From Aricia agestis (taxonomy: Eukaryota > Arthropoda > Insecta > Lepidoptera > Lycaenidae), in assembly GCF_905147365.1 (NCBI RefSeq), contig NC_056428.1:13298001-13362000 (forward strand): a DNA stretch of 64,000 bases, read 5' to 3'. The position numbers and the translations under genes were made by a program. This document shows, one piece after another, positions 11,601 through 21,891 of this stretch. Within the stretch, counting starts at the first letter, position 1, and the number at the start of each line of letters is the position of its first letter. The notes beneath the pieces were generated by a model, which saw only the letters and a list, made by a program, of their open reading frames with translations, was not told where the DNA came from and did no database searches.

Positions 11601-13952
11601 CCCCTTGCGAATAAAACAAACACACTGTGTGCGTTAACGTTTTATTGATCCGTAAATCGATTTTTCCAACATATCAGACAGGAACAAAACATGTTATAGA
11701 TAAATAGAACGACGCGACAGTTGTACAATAAGTTATGCTTTAGAACGAAGTTCCTCATCGCGTGGTCGGCGTAAAGAAGACTAGACAGAACGATATTTGA
11801 CCTCGACACTTTTTATTAGTACCTGCATGGTAATCAGAGGGCGTTGATAGTATTCCTGTGCGTCAACTAGATGGCGTTTTTTGAAACTAAACAGCGGCGC
11901 GTTGTTAGTATTCCTTGGCGTCAATAGATGGCGTTTTTTTATATTTTTTTGAGTGTATATTGTTCACAGGTTTTTTGAACATAGAGAAATAACTTCGTTC
12001 AATTCGGGTGTCCCTTGACACCTCTCAAGTTTTTTATTCAAAATTGTCCCTCTTTATTTCAGCAAGCTCGGCGGTCAAACAGCGAAAGAGAAAGAGGAAG
12101 ACTCCCGTCTGACGACGCTGATGCTGACGATATTCCTGTGCTTTCTCGCCTGCTTCCTGCCCCTCATGATTATGAATGTCGCCGACGATGGCATCAGGTA
12201 TGTACCATCGAGGAAGTTGATTCCTATGCAATTGTCAGACCAACGTTATTTGGTAGAATATGTCAATTCAATGTTAATAGGCTACTTGACCTATATTCAA
12301 TTTCATTGAACAAATACATATTTCTAGTAGAACTTGGCCTAAGAAACCGTATTTCACCCTTATCATCAAATAAAAGCTTATGATTGATAAATAAAGTCGA
12401 TTTGAAAATATGATTTTATGAAAATAGGATTTGAACTGACGAAAACGATTTTGCGGTACTTCCGAATTGGATGTGACGTCATTCTATTCGTAATTTAATA
12501 TATTTTATTTGTCGCGCTCGTTATATGTAAGTTTATTTGTACATAAATAATAAAAAAAGAACATATATACGGTCGAATTGAGTAACCTTCTCCTTTTTAT
12601 AAGTCGGTTAAAAATAAGCCTAGAAAGATTTGTAAAATATATTTTCCTGAATAATTCAAATAAAACATCAGTTTTATAAACTATCTCCATTAATTGTTAT
12701 AGACGGGAAATGAAATGGCCAAAACTTTTCTCCAAAAGTTTTCAATATTACAAATGATTTCTAATTTCTTATTTAATTCTTTTATAATTTTTGGGCACTA
12801 TTAGACGCGTACATTTAGCATATAAAAAAAAATTCAATAAAGAGAGCTTAAAATACAAAACGTATGACGTCACACTATGGCGGATAGTGATTTCGGCGCC
12901 ATTTATAAGGCATATTTTTCAATTAACATTTTTATGGGTTTCTACTGTGTAAAATATTAAAATATTAGTTTTTTTTTGTAATAATGAATGATTATGAAGC
13001 GATTAGCGTGAAGAAAAAAATGAGGTCAAGTAGCCTATTGTGATCTGTCAGCTGGGTTTGTCGTAACGCGACCAAACTACTTAGGTCCCCGATTTGTATA
13101 GGAATCAACTTCTCTAATAGTACTACGTAATTGGTGTATAATAATATCGTTTATATAAAATCTTTGTCGTACGGGAACGGGATTTCGAGCAGGATCGAGC
13201 TGATGATGATGAGCTTTAACTAGGAAATTATGACAGCTTTTCTTCGGGGGTACGAAAGTTGAAGTGCACAACATTCATCATTAAAGCACTAACACGTGCT
13301 TCAAATTCTTGAACTAGTGCGGACGGGCGACAAAAATGTCTCAGTCGCCTACAAGTACAAGACTTACACATTCATCAAGTTATAAATTAACTTTAATTTA
13401 ATTAAGATTCATATACGCTCTATACTTTTATCAAGCTCTTCAATAGATTGAAGTTAAGTAATGATTAATTCTCTGATTGCATGCATTAGATACTTACTAA
13501 AGGTACAAGTTGAAAGCCGGCTACAAGAAGCGGCAGCAGACGACGTGTCGATGTCGTCGCGACACTGGTTTCTATGTATTTCTATGAATAAGTGTCGCTG
13601 GCTGCGGATGGTGTTTCATATAAATACATTAAACCAGTAGTGTCGCGACGACGCGTCGGCTGCAGTTGTCGCGTGACGCTCGGTTCCAACTTGTACCTTA
13701 AGATTAAAAATAATATTTTCCAGGTACCCCTGGTTCCACATTATCGCGTCCATCCTGGCGTGGGCGTCAAGCGTCATCAATCCGCTGATATACGCGGCAA
13801 CCAACCGCCAGTACCGCGCCGCCTACAGCAACCTTCTCAGGTTCTGTCGCAACCAGCCGCCCGTCAGACGAACCACGCTCGGCAGCAGAACCATGGGACA
13901 GTCTTCCAACTCACCACAGTATAACGACAAACGAAATCCCACGAGATTGTAG
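5605..13952 (+). CDS. Class A GPCR of the moody/Tre1 clade, 3' half (four exons)
   Basis: Coding exons are 5605-5707, 11058-11260, 12063-12197 and 13724-13952 (stop TAG 13950-13952), with AG/GT borders and consistent phases. Exon 5605 starts one base before TAC and encodes YTLIAYYDMYSQIY, the start of the second intracellular loop after an expected R residue, then TM4. Exon 11058 encodes IPPLLGVWGHLGLDPHTFSC (extracellular loop 2 with its conserved Cys) and TM5 (LPCLVIIVSYSCIYW). Exon 12063 gives a charged loop and TM6 (FLCFLACFLPLMI). Exon 13724 gives TM7 with NPLIY and a short C-tail. The loop and TM5 pattern best fits insect Tre1/moody/CG4313-like receptors, which act in cell migration and glial barrier formation; the ligand is not known from sequence. 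The TM1-TM3 exons were not found and may lie upstream of the window. The introns are packed with MITEs. Confidence 0.88.
5715..6037. mobile_element. GTAC-family MITE at a 5' splice site, with a nested palindrome (copy D)
   Basis: The left end 'aactatcagagaagttaatt' begins about seven bases after the GPCR donor at 5708. The right end is 'aatcaatttcttcggtggtac', GTAC at 6034-6037. The middle matches copy A (for example 'ggtcgcgttaagtcaaaccc'). It is split by the palindrome at 5822-5970. The left GTAC is degenerate (GCTAC). Confidence 0.55.
5822..5970. mobile_element. Palindromic MITE nested in the copy D element
   Basis: The arms are about 58 bp. 'gttcccaatatttgatctat' at the left returns inverted as 'atagatcaaatattgggaac' at the right, with about 33 bp between the arms. 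It interrupts the older GTAC-family element, so it inserted later. No open reading frame. Confidence 0.6.
6038..7416. other. GPCR intron DNA, no gene recognised
   Basis: This is intron sequence between the exons ending at 5707 and starting at 11058. A fragment with 'gggtttgagtcccggcagtcggcacccggtaaaggacataggat' character at 6820-6870 belongs to the dispersed repeat also seen at 25830 and 30808. It resembles a tRNA B box, but no tRNA folds around it. Otherwise nothing was identified. Confidence 0.5.
7418..7586. mobile_element. Harbinger-type palindromic MITE, TTA target site
   Basis: The terminal repeats are TGCTGGATTTACACGGGT and its inverse. TTA stands outside both ends (7415-7417 and 7587-7589). 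The arms continue inward as a palindrome, with GCCGCACGATTTACGCCGCA returning inverted, and only a short spacer remains. TWA duplications are typical of PIF/Harbinger elements. It lies in the first visible GPCR intron. Confidence 0.7.
7777..7932. mobile_element. Foldback MITE
   Basis: The left arm 'gcctgtttcaccactttctg' and the right arm ending 'ggaagtggtgaaacaggc' are inverted copies. A second, perfect inner arm pair centres on 'ggctattcacaactttttt'. No coding capacity. Confidence 0.6.
8377..10715. mobile_element. hAT-type non-autonomous element of 2.3 kb
   Basis: An exact 8-bp duplication TCAATAAT flanks it (8369-8376 and 10716-10723). The ends are TAG... and ...CTA. Both sub-terminal regions (8390-8480 and 10600-10710) are full of CCGAAA repeats. 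The interior holds two diverged direct copies of one segment, 8690-9300 and 9373-9845, sharing for example 'cagttctaaacgtata' and 'aaaatcatcgcgtgacgt'. No hAT transposase frame is seen. It lies in the long GPCR intron upstream of exon 11058. Confidence 0.7.
10842..11034. mobile_element. Palindromic MITE ending 23 bases before a GPCR exon
   Basis: The left end AGTGTCTAAACACACTAGGC and the right end GCCTAGTGTGTTTAGACACT are inverted copies. The arms continue through 'ggctgaagttcggcataatta'. The right end is at 11034 and the exon starts at 11058, leaving only a short pyrimidine tract and the AG. A partial relative is at 19448-19600. Confidence 0.7.
11315..11560. repeat. Diverged remains of the GTAC MITE family
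   Basis: Segments such as 'gacgttacttggtcgggtaatgtcaa' and 'gatctgtcagcttggtttta' match the interior of the GTAC-family elements. The ends are no longer clear. They begin about 55 bases after the donor at 11261. Confidence 0.4.
12202..13123. mobile_element. GTAC-family MITE, long copy starting at a 5' splice site (copy B)
   Basis: GTAC lies at 12202-12205 and 13120-13123. The donor GTATGT begins at 12198, so the element starts at the fifth base of the intron. The arms are 'gaggaagttgattcctatgc' at the left and 'aggaatcaacttctctaata' at the right. Inner arms 'aataggctacttgacct' and 'aggtcaagtagcctatt' bound a central segment of about 700 bp that the short copy at 2998 lacks. It occupies most of this 1526-bp intron. 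Confidence 0.65.
13501..13700. mobile_element. Foldback MITE ending just before the last GPCR exon
   Basis: The left arm 'aggtacaagttgaaagccgg' and the right arm ending 'ttccaacttgtacctt' are inverted. Inside, 'gtcgtcgcgacactggttt' also returns inverted. The right end is about 23 bases from the exon start at 13724. The GC-rich, CGACG-rich arms stand out from the AT-rich intron. Confidence 0.65.
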
Positions 13953-16688
13953 GACTAAACTTGACTAAAGGTTAGAACAATGGCCGTTACAAAAAAGGAT
14001 GGTCCTACCGTTAGGACTTTTTTTTCGATTTTAACCCAAGCCAAATAACTTTCCATAAAACCTGAGAAAAAGGTTACATACAGAAATATCTGATTATCGT
14101 ATTATTACTTTGTAGAGAATAATTATTTAAAATACGCTCTAACTGACGCAAGTTGGAGTGTATTTTAAATAATTCAAGTAAAGTAGATAATGCGAATGCT
14201 AATCTTAAGCGACTTCAATTTTTTTTCTCCTGTGCGAAATATACGTTATAATAGTCTATCTCACGACGATCACGAATCTCCAGACGTTGTAAATAGTTAG
14301 AATATAATGATCTATGTAATGTCAATTTGATTTTGATTGAACTCGAATCAAAACATTTGAAAATGCACCGTATGTTTGCATGGTTTTCTATGGAGAGTGT
14401 TTTGTGCTTTCAATTCAAAACCACATGGTGAATATTGAATATACAGTGTGTTCATGGGCGAAGGGGGGGGGGGTGCCCCCCTGCCCTGTTGACGTCCAGC
14501 TATTAAGTATATTATCTAGTACTTTTATCTATAAAAATTAAGAAAACTAATTTTTGCCATTTGTTTGCAATACAATATTTTTACAACTAAAAAGAATTAA
14601 TTTTTTTATTCTTTATAAACACCTAGCTTATAAAAAATCTGATTTGCCCCCATTTTGATCAGGTGTGCTAACGACTGTTCGGTCCTCAGCAATCATTTAT
14701 TTTCATGTAGGCTTGTTAATTGGTATATACTCGACCATTCCGAAACGACACTTAAAATGTGATTTTACCGTATTTTCCTGTTGATTCCGTAAATTATAAT
14801 AATCTTTACCTGTCTTTACTCATTAAAAAAAACATAACTTCACATTTCATCATTATTGTAATTTGTATATAATTGCTTGATAATTGTAAATAGTTTGATA
14901 ATTTAGTTAGTAATTAAATAATAATGCGACCAAAGCTAATATTAAGTTTCTAAGTGGGGTACCATGTTAATTACGCATTAACGAATCACAGCAAATATTT
15001 GAATTATATGATTTCACGTTCAATGTTTAAGCTTAAATAATATTTTGTACATACCCAGTGCTATACAACAAAAATATTTGCATAAACATTTTTTTTTTTG
15101 GGAAAATGACAATTTATGAAATAGGGGTACTACTGATTACTGAATAAAAATGTTGATTATATAAGCCAGTAAGGCTTACGCCCGCCCATTAAATAGTCGA
15201 TTTCAATTTTATAGTTGGGTAGGGGAAGATGGCATTTCGGAACAAGCTCGAGCGTGTCAGATTAAGCTTGTATACTGTATAGGCTTCCGACATATGTCTA
15301 GTTATCATGGTAAGTATAGAAATCAGATTTCTCACGTGGTGGGTTAACTTTTTTTTGAATATTGAAATGTCATCGGATCCATAAAAAGCACTGACAATTC
15401 AAAGGTTTGGTAAGCCTGTAGGACATTTTAAAATATAAAAAATAAAGCTTCATATTTTCCTTAAGTAAGCTTCGCAGATATTTTATTTTGCACTACAGTA
15501 AATGATTTAGTCCTTGTTGTCTAAAATATATTTATAATTTACCTAAATAAGCAATTTTCTGAACATAGATTCAATGATTCAAAGACTTAATTAGCATCCA
15601 AGTATAGCGTCCATATTATTTTCTTTTTCAAAACTTTTATATGGCTGCAGTTTCTGAACCCAGCGCTAAAATAAAAACGCTCAATTGTTTTATCAGTTTT
15701 ACCTAATACCTAATGTAAAAAAAAAACCTACTAGGTCTCCATGACGCTTGAGTGACTACACCAGCACCTTCCCCAGCTACCCTATTAACAATCAGTTAAA
15801 CGAGAATCGAAACTTATGTACAGTGGTCAATGCGCAACGGGCGACAAAAGTGTCTTCGTCGAACATCAGTTTTGTCGCCGGTGCGCGGTGTGGGACCCAG
15901 AAAACAATGGGGGCGTTGTGTAGAGGCTTGGGAGGGTGATTAGTAATTTCATTTCATTAAATTGAAATAATGGGGGCGCTAAAACATATTTTTCTATATA
16001 TTTATCTAAATTCTAAACAATGTATTTAATGTAAATTGAAGATGAGAGTTCAGCAAATGCAAAACTACCACACACACACGTCATAATATACACGCACATT
16101 ACATAAGTAGGTACACAAATATTAGCTTCAGTTTTTGTTAATTTGTATATTAAGTAGTAATAATTATTAGCGTTTACATATATTCGATGTGCCTGTGGAC
16201 AAAAAACACGTGATGTACAGTCAAGGGAAATTAAGCCTTATAAATTGTAATCCATCAATTATCAAATATTTTATGGCTAATTTTCTAAACAATGTCTCTA
16301 TTATATTGTTTTAAAATTGTGCGTAGCAACAAGCAGGATTGCAGGACTTACAACAATTAATGGTAGCAAACACTTAGAATAAGTACTTATATATTTGAGA
16401 AAAGGCTTTATCATAAGTTATACATAGTTTATTGAAGACTGATTAAAAAGTCAATTAGGTTTTGTACTGTAGAATATTTTTTATATATTATTTACTTGCA
16501 TTTATGTAACAACATTCAATTATATTAATTTATTAATAAGTAAACAATTTATTACAATACCAAAGTTAAAATAAATACTTGTATTCATTTTGTACTTAGG
16601 CGTTTTATTTTGTACTAAAAGTTTTGATCCAGGTGAACATATTTTGTTGCGTGGAACCATCAACCATATTGTAACCTACGAACCGAAA
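13953..16688. other. GPCR 3' flank, no further gene
   Basis: AT-rich sequence without coding exons. Possible GPCR poly(A) signals are AATAAA at 15143-15148 and at about 16570. A G run of ten or more bases lies near 14464. The length of the 3' UTR cannot be set from sequence alone. Confidence 0.4.
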
Positions 16689-17018
16689 GGGTGGTTCGGG
16701 GGGCATAGCCCTCCGCCAAAACAAAAACAAACACAATCTGGAAAGTCCAAAAGTTTGTTAGGTTAGGTTAGAACTTAGACCACAATACAGAGGGAGCCGA
16801 GCGAGCGCAGCGAGCGTACTGCGGTAGCAGCCGGCGACCATCATCAAATAAAAGGGCGGCTCGGGAGGCGCAGTCCCCCGCCAAAACTAAAACAAGCACA
16901 ATCCAGACAGTCCAAAGTTGGTTAGGTTAGGTTAGAACTTAGACCACAACACAGAGGGAGCCGAGCGAGCGCAGCGAGCGTGCTGCGGCAGCAGCCGGCG
17001 ACCGCCATCAAATAAAAG
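16689..17018. repeat. Two-unit tandem duplication (about 165 bp each) with TTAGG motifs
   Basis: Unit 1 is 16689-16853 and unit 2 is about 16854-17017. Shared parts include 'gagggagccgagcgagcgca', 'gcagccggcgacc' and 'atcaaataaaagg'. Each unit carries GTTAGGTTAGGTTAGAAC, that is, short runs of the insect telomere motif TTAGG. A third unit begins at 17018 but is cut off after about 10 bases. Confidence 0.7.
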
Positions 17019-17141
17019 GGGGGCTCAGGTTATAAAACCTCTAAAATGAACAATTAAGAAAAAAGAATAAAAACAAAAATTTGACATAATAATATTTTAA
17101 ATTAATTCATCTGTTTTGCTTTCTTCGGGTAACTAATGAAA

Positions 17142-17557
17142 ATGGAGTTGAATCAAAAACAGAAAATTATTATTGAACCACGAGGATACGTAAGCAATAC
17201 GTATTCTTCCGCACAGGCTGGTGAGTACTTTATCTCAACTATACTATAATATATCAACTCTATGCATTAATTTTATGCACACGATGATTAGCGGTCCAAA
17301 CGGTGAATTCAAGCGCAAAACTCACGTCATTTTTATTATAGTATATATCTAAACCTTCTCCACCTGCGCCTAAACGAAAAAAAACTATGCTAAGCATTGG
17401 AGAACAAAATATAATATTAAATGTTTTTGATTATGTTAAAAAATGGCCTGAACAAAAATATCGTTCTAAATCGAAAATGGTAAATAAAACGGCTGAAATA
17501 ACAGGCATAAGCTCCAGGTCCATAGGATTTTATTTGAGCGAGAAAGAGGAGAAATGA
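17142..17557 (+). pseudogene. Transposase-like N-terminal ORF remnant
   Basis: A short exon-like ORF starts at ATG 17142 and ends near a good GTGAGT donor at about 17221. After about 120 bases, an AG near 17340 precedes a second ORF. In the second ORF, ATG 17387 to TGA 17557 encodes 56 aa beginning MLSIGEQNIILNVFDYV and containing NKTAEITGISSRSI. This looks like the helix-turn-helix N-terminus found in some insect mariner/pogo-type transposase proteins (recognised from memory). Splicing at the obvious sites brings a stop, so it looks broken. No DDE domain follows. Confidence 0.35.
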
Positions 17558-17735
17558 AAGAAAGGAATAATAAGACAAACAACCATAAATTATATTATAA
17601 TTAAGTCATAATGACACTGTAATTTAAAATTAGTTGAATGTTGAGTTTAAGTTTTAATTTTTTTAATAAACAATAATATTAAATACTTTCTAAAAGGTCT
17701 GCAGAAACTGCTGTCAGCTTTCAGAAGTAAGGGCA

Positions 17736-17936
17736 AAGCCATACGAGCGTAATTTGTGAGTGAGTGTGAGTCGCAGAATTTCGGTTCGGTAGAATTCTGT
17801 TGCAATCAGTTTCATACAAAAGTCCTGTTTGATTCACACGAGCGTAATTTTGTGAGTCATGATTTGTATGAAAAGATATTTAGGTACGCGGCAGAAATTC
17901 TGCGACTCACAACTCACAAATTACGCTCGTTTGGCT
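17736..17936. mobile_element. Foldback MITE
   Basis: The left arm 'atacgagcgtaatttgtgag' is repeated inverted as 'ctcacaaattacgctcgttt', and the arms extend into 'gtgagtcgcagaattt' and its inverse. A second pair of 'acgagcgtaattttgtgag' motifs is internal. About 200 bp, non-coding. Confidence 0.6.
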
Positions 17937-18899
17937 TCACTCTAAGACCGCCTTTTTGTACATAGTTTTCATAAATTGTGTTTTTAAGTTTAAAGTAAGT
18001 ATAGTTTTAAGATACTTACACAAAATAAATAAACAATTTACTGTTCTTTTCTATTCTACTTCATATTATTTTATTTATACTAGAAAAATAATTCGTAAGA
18101 CCTATTCGATATTTAATTATTATTGAACAAAATTTTGTTGTAATTTGACTACCGCAAATGACGGCCAAGTAAGCTCGGCAAAGCTTTAAAATGCAGGTGG
18201 CGAAAAAAGGAACTAACGCTGGCACATACAAAAACAATGATATTCTATGTTACTAAAGAAACTGATTGTACAAAAACGACATATTTTGACAGTTCTTCTT
18301 TACCAGCAACGCCCCCGCCCAAGTTCATATAAAGTCTTGTCGCACCCTTCGAAGGATAATTTTCATAAATTTTCATTTGAAATATTTCCTCAGAATTACC
18401 GGTGAACCCACTTTTTTTTGGGCTTAAAAAATCTCAAATCGTCCAAAGAAATTAATAAGCAGTTTTTTAGATGTTAATCTTTGTTACAAAGTTCCCAATT
18501 CTGACGAATTCTCAAAAATTGTAACACTTCCGGCAAACATTACGTATGATAAATGGAAATTAAAAATTAATTATTTCACGTTACTTGTCGGTAAGGTATT
18601 GATTTTTTGGTATAAGTCGATGCAGGATGTTTTATTCTACTATATATTTCGAATTTAGGTCAGAATCTTTGAATTTATAAATGTTATATACATCCTTAAA
18701 TATATATAATATATTTCGCGTCATAAAACTTTTTTTTTAAGTTGGCAGCATTTGATACAACTGTCACGTGTCATTTGACATCTGTGATCTGTCATCTGTC
18801 TGACGCTTGTTAATTTGTCAAATGAAATTGTCATTTTTCTGGTAAGAAGAGACCTACCTACTTCGCAAATTAGATTTTCCGGAAAATCAAAGAACCATC
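17937..18899. other. Intergenic DNA and ATP synthase d promoter region
   Basis: No gene is seen up to the start codon at 18900. The last 200 bases should hold the transcription start of the ATP synthase gene; no TATA box is evident. A cluster of short 'tgtcatttgacatctgtgatctgtcatctgtc'-like repeats lies at 18768-18800. Confidence 0.35.
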
Positions 18900-20227
18900 A
18901 TGGCCAAAAGGATTTCCCAGAGCTCTGTCAACTGGGCTGCTCTAGCTGAGCGTGTCCCAGCCGAACAAAAACCCAACTTGGCTGTATTCAAAGCTAAATC
19001 TGATGGATATCTACGAAGGTTAGTTTTGACATGCCATATTACATAATTTCTGTTTCCTTGAAATTTCTGTTTAAATTAAGAAATAAGTAACAAAAATTCG
19101 AACAAATCTTCCAATAAACAATAAATCATGATACGAAGACCAATTATTATGCATTAGACAATGGAGTCCGTATTTTTCATCTGTCAACGTTTTCAGGGTG
19201 TTGGCAAACCCAGCGGAGGCACCAAAAATCAATTGGGCGCACTACAAACAGATCGTGGCTGTTCCCGGAATGGTAGACAACTTCCAGAAGCAGTATGAAG
19301 CTCTTAAAATTCCATACCCAGCGGACACTCTGACCCCTAAAATTGAGGCACAGTGGGCCGATGTTAAGAAATCCATTGAAGCCTTTGTTGCCGAATCCAA
19401 TGCAAGTATTGCAAAGTAAGTAGTTCTTTACTGGAATTGACTTCTTATTGTCTAAACACACTAGGCCGAAGTTACGCGGCGGAAATTTCGCATGATTATA
19501 CCCGCAATGTCAAACTCACACAATATTATACGGACGGAAAGCGACGGAATAGTGTGTCATCGGTAATTTAAAATATATTAAATATTTAAAATACAAATAC
19601 AATACTTCAATTAGACAGCGGCTTTTGAATCAGCTGTAGTGTTGAACGTTTTGAGCGACTAAAATATTCAATATAAAAGCTAGACGTGTGATTGAATGGT
19701 GTTGTTCAGTCAAAGGGCTAGCTGTTTGATTGAACGGCTATTTAAACCAGTCGGCTGTGACATATACATACATAAGGTTGGGTTGCACCAACTAACTTTA
19801 ACTATAACTACAGTGCAAAATGTCAAATCTTTGGTAAAAGTTAAATATAGCGTCCATACGACGCCATATCCTCCCCTCATATGCATATCTGAAAATTTAC
19901 TTTGTTTTACAATGTCATATTTTTCCTGTCGATTTTTATGGATAATTCAATTTTTTATACCCTCAATCCCATTACCTGTAGCACTTCTGTAAATTTAGTG
20001 TCTCAGTCTTGATAAGATATTATTTCTTCAGATATCAAAAGGAAATTGCTGCTACGAATGCTATGCTGCCTTACGACCAGATGACCATGGAAGACTTCAG
20101 AGATGCCCATCCCGAGCTTGCTCTTGATCCCATCAACAAACCTACCTTCTGGCCCCATGATGAGGAAGAGCAACTTGGCTACACAAACCCTGAAATTGAG
20201 GCTGCGAAGGCTGCTGCTGCACATTAA
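18900..20227 (+). CDS. ATPsynD: ATP synthase subunit d, mitochondrial (F1Fo peripheral stalk)
   Basis: Three exons, 18900-19018, 19197-19415 and 20032-20227 (stop TAA 20225-20227), join in phase to give 177 aa, the usual length for insect subunit d. The protein starts MAKRISQSSVNWAALAERVP, continues with a PKINWAHYKQIVAVPGMVDN-like segment, then LPYDQMTMEDFRDAHPE and PTFWPHDEEEQLGYTNPEIE. These are hallmark blocks of the family. Subunit d is part of the peripheral stalk that holds F1 against rotation in the inner mitochondrial membrane. The start is supported by the family N-terminus and by upstream non-coding sequence. The second intron carries a MITE fragment (19448-19600). Confidence 0.95.
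19448..19600. mobile_element. MITE fragment in the ATP synthase d intron
   Basis: It begins 'tgtctaaacacactaggccg', the terminal sequence of the element at 10842-11034, and keeps 'gtgtgtcat' and 'ggtaatttaaaata' from its interior. The right arm is missing, so this is a partial copy. Confidence 0.55.
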
Positions 20228-20322
20228 GACAGTGTACTGTTATGATCTACTGAAAGGGAACTGTGTTTACATCATAGAAAATGAAAACAGCATGTTCTAA
20301 GTAATTTATCATGTAGGAAATC

Positions 20323-20328
20323 AATAAA
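20323..20328 (+). terminator. Poly(A) signal of ATP synthase d
   Basis: AATAAA about 95 bases after the stop codon, in the expected position for a short 3' UTR. Confidence 0.6.
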
Positions 20329-20485
20329 TTAATTAAAAATCTACCGTTTTTTATGTATTTTTTCCATAAACTAAACTTACTTATAAGCAAAAAATTGTAA
20401 ATATCACTTTTCTTACTTTCAATTCTTGGATTCGTACATTGATATGTATGTACATTTTTTTTATAATTGCTGATTAATATTTAAT

Positions 20486-21191
20486 CATAGCTGGGCATTA
20501 ACTCGTTAATCTGTTAATCGTTAATTAACGAAGTTAACATTTTGATTAACTTTTAAAAATGTTAACAGACTCGTTAACTTCCGATAATATGCAGAAGTCC
20601 GTTAATCGTTAATACAATGCCTACTATTTACCCCACGACACCGCGGCGCGGCGCGAAAACAGGTTCAGGCAGTTAACTGTATGAAACGACAAGTGCCGGG
20701 CGGGCGGGCAGCGCGGCGCCGCGGCACGGCAGCAGCGAAACAAAAACAATACTACTTATATACATTTTCAGGCGCGTGCGAGTGGGAAAAGATTTGCTTT
20801 GTTTTATCATTTCATTACTCAGCGCCGGTGCTTATAGAGAGAGTGATTTGTTTATTGTTATTAATTTATTATAAATCATTTGCATTTTGATAAAGAAGAG
20901 TGCAGTATAATTTAGTTAGGTAGAATACAATAATTATAGAAGTATGTTGTTTTGTCCCTAACCTGTTAACTTCCAAAACCTTAAACCAACAGGTTTTGAA
21001 TGTACACTAACACAATGATACATAAGTTACAACAAGGCCATATTATTACACATATTAACGGATTAACGATTAACGTTAACTTGCGTTAATTCGTCCGATA
21101 TGTAACGCTTTAACGTTTAACGAAGCTAATTTTTTTTTAACGGATTAACGATTAACGAAGTTAACTATTTGATTAACGGTGCCCAGCTATG
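20486..21191. mobile_element. hAT-type MITE rich in GTTAACG repeats
   Basis: An exact 8-bp duplication TATTTAAT flanks it (20478-20485 and 21192-21199). The terminal repeats are CATAGCTGGGCA and its perfect inverse TGCCCAGCTATG. Both sub-terminal zones are arrays of TTAATCGTTAA and TTAACGATTAACG words. The middle is GC-rich (for example GGGCGGGCGGGCAGCGCGG). No transposase ORF. Confidence 0.75.
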
Positions 21192-21420
21192 TATTTAATA
21201 ATCGGGTTTTACAATTTATTTGTCTTATTATAAAAATAAGTGGTAAAGGGAATGATTTTTAGGCCGGCCGGGCGGGCCCGCGTAGATCCGTTTCTCGTAT
21301 TCGGAAACCCGAATGCACGGAATCAGTAGAAAATACACGCTGCTGCACATTCGCTTTTCGCCGTACGAATAGAATTCCGCACGTACGTTTCAAGGGTAAA
21401 CCGCGCGGAAAAAAAACGAA

Positions 21421-21487
21421 CGATTGCGCTAGTCTCACGGAATTCCGAATTGTTCGTATTCGGAATTCCGTGAGACTAGCGCAATCG
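21421..21487. repeat. Perfect 30-bp hairpin
   Basis: The left arm CGATTGCGCTAGTCTCACGG plus AATTCCGAAT is repeated exactly inverted at 21458-21487. The seven-base loop is TGTTCGT. It sits in a CG-rich stretch (21255-21500) with further 'attcggaa' words, probably one end of an unidentified foldback element. Confidence 0.65.
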
Positions 21488-21562
21488 TCTCCTGCCTTAT
21501 CGAGTTCCCGAAGTACCGTATGTTTATTTTTCTCTATGGTTCTTAAAAACTCACATACTGTA

Positions 21563-21594
21563 ATAGGGTAGGGTAGGGTAGGGTAGGGTAGGGT
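21563..21594. repeat. (TAGGG)n microsatellite
   Basis: Six tandem TAGGG units. This is not the insect telomere unit TTAGG. Confidence 0.8.
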
Positions 21595-21732
21595 GTTTTT
21601 CAAACTTATTTATGACATGACAAAATATTTCACGCCCCCATTGGCTTTTTTATCATGTATGTATTTTTGAAGATTTCCTTACCTGTTAAATTAAATTTTT
21701 ATCTTTATTGTTTTTTTATTAAAACAGTCCTT

Positions 21733-21786
21733 TCAACCTTTGGCGACCCCCTGGGGGTCGCGACCCACAGTTTGAAAATCACTGGG
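21733..21786. mobile_element. hAT terminal fragment
   Basis: 'caacctttggcgaccccctg' followed by 'gggtcgcgacccacagtttg' and 'aaaatcactgg' resembles the terminal sequence of a widespread hAT family (CAGTGATTTTCAAAC read in reverse). Only one end is here. Confidence 0.35.
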
Positions 21787-21857
21787 GTATGAAATCTTTT
21801 AAAAATAAAAATAAAAGTCAAGGACAGGGAAATAAAAAACCTGTACCTTATTAAATT

Positions 21858-21891
21858 TTTATTTGGTGAAATGCACATTCATCACTTTATT
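21858..21891 (-). terminator. Candidate poly(A) signals of Rm62
   Basis: On the minus strand, AATAAA occurs at 21886-21891 and 21858-21863, about 600 bases past the Rm62 stop codon at 22490. Confidence 0.35.

Noticed and set aside
13592..13924. 110-aa plus-strand ORF
   Set aside because: Wrong frame over the MITE arm and the last GPCR exon.
21563..21594. Telomeric repeat
   Set aside because: The unit is TAGGG, not the insect TTAGG, and only six units long.
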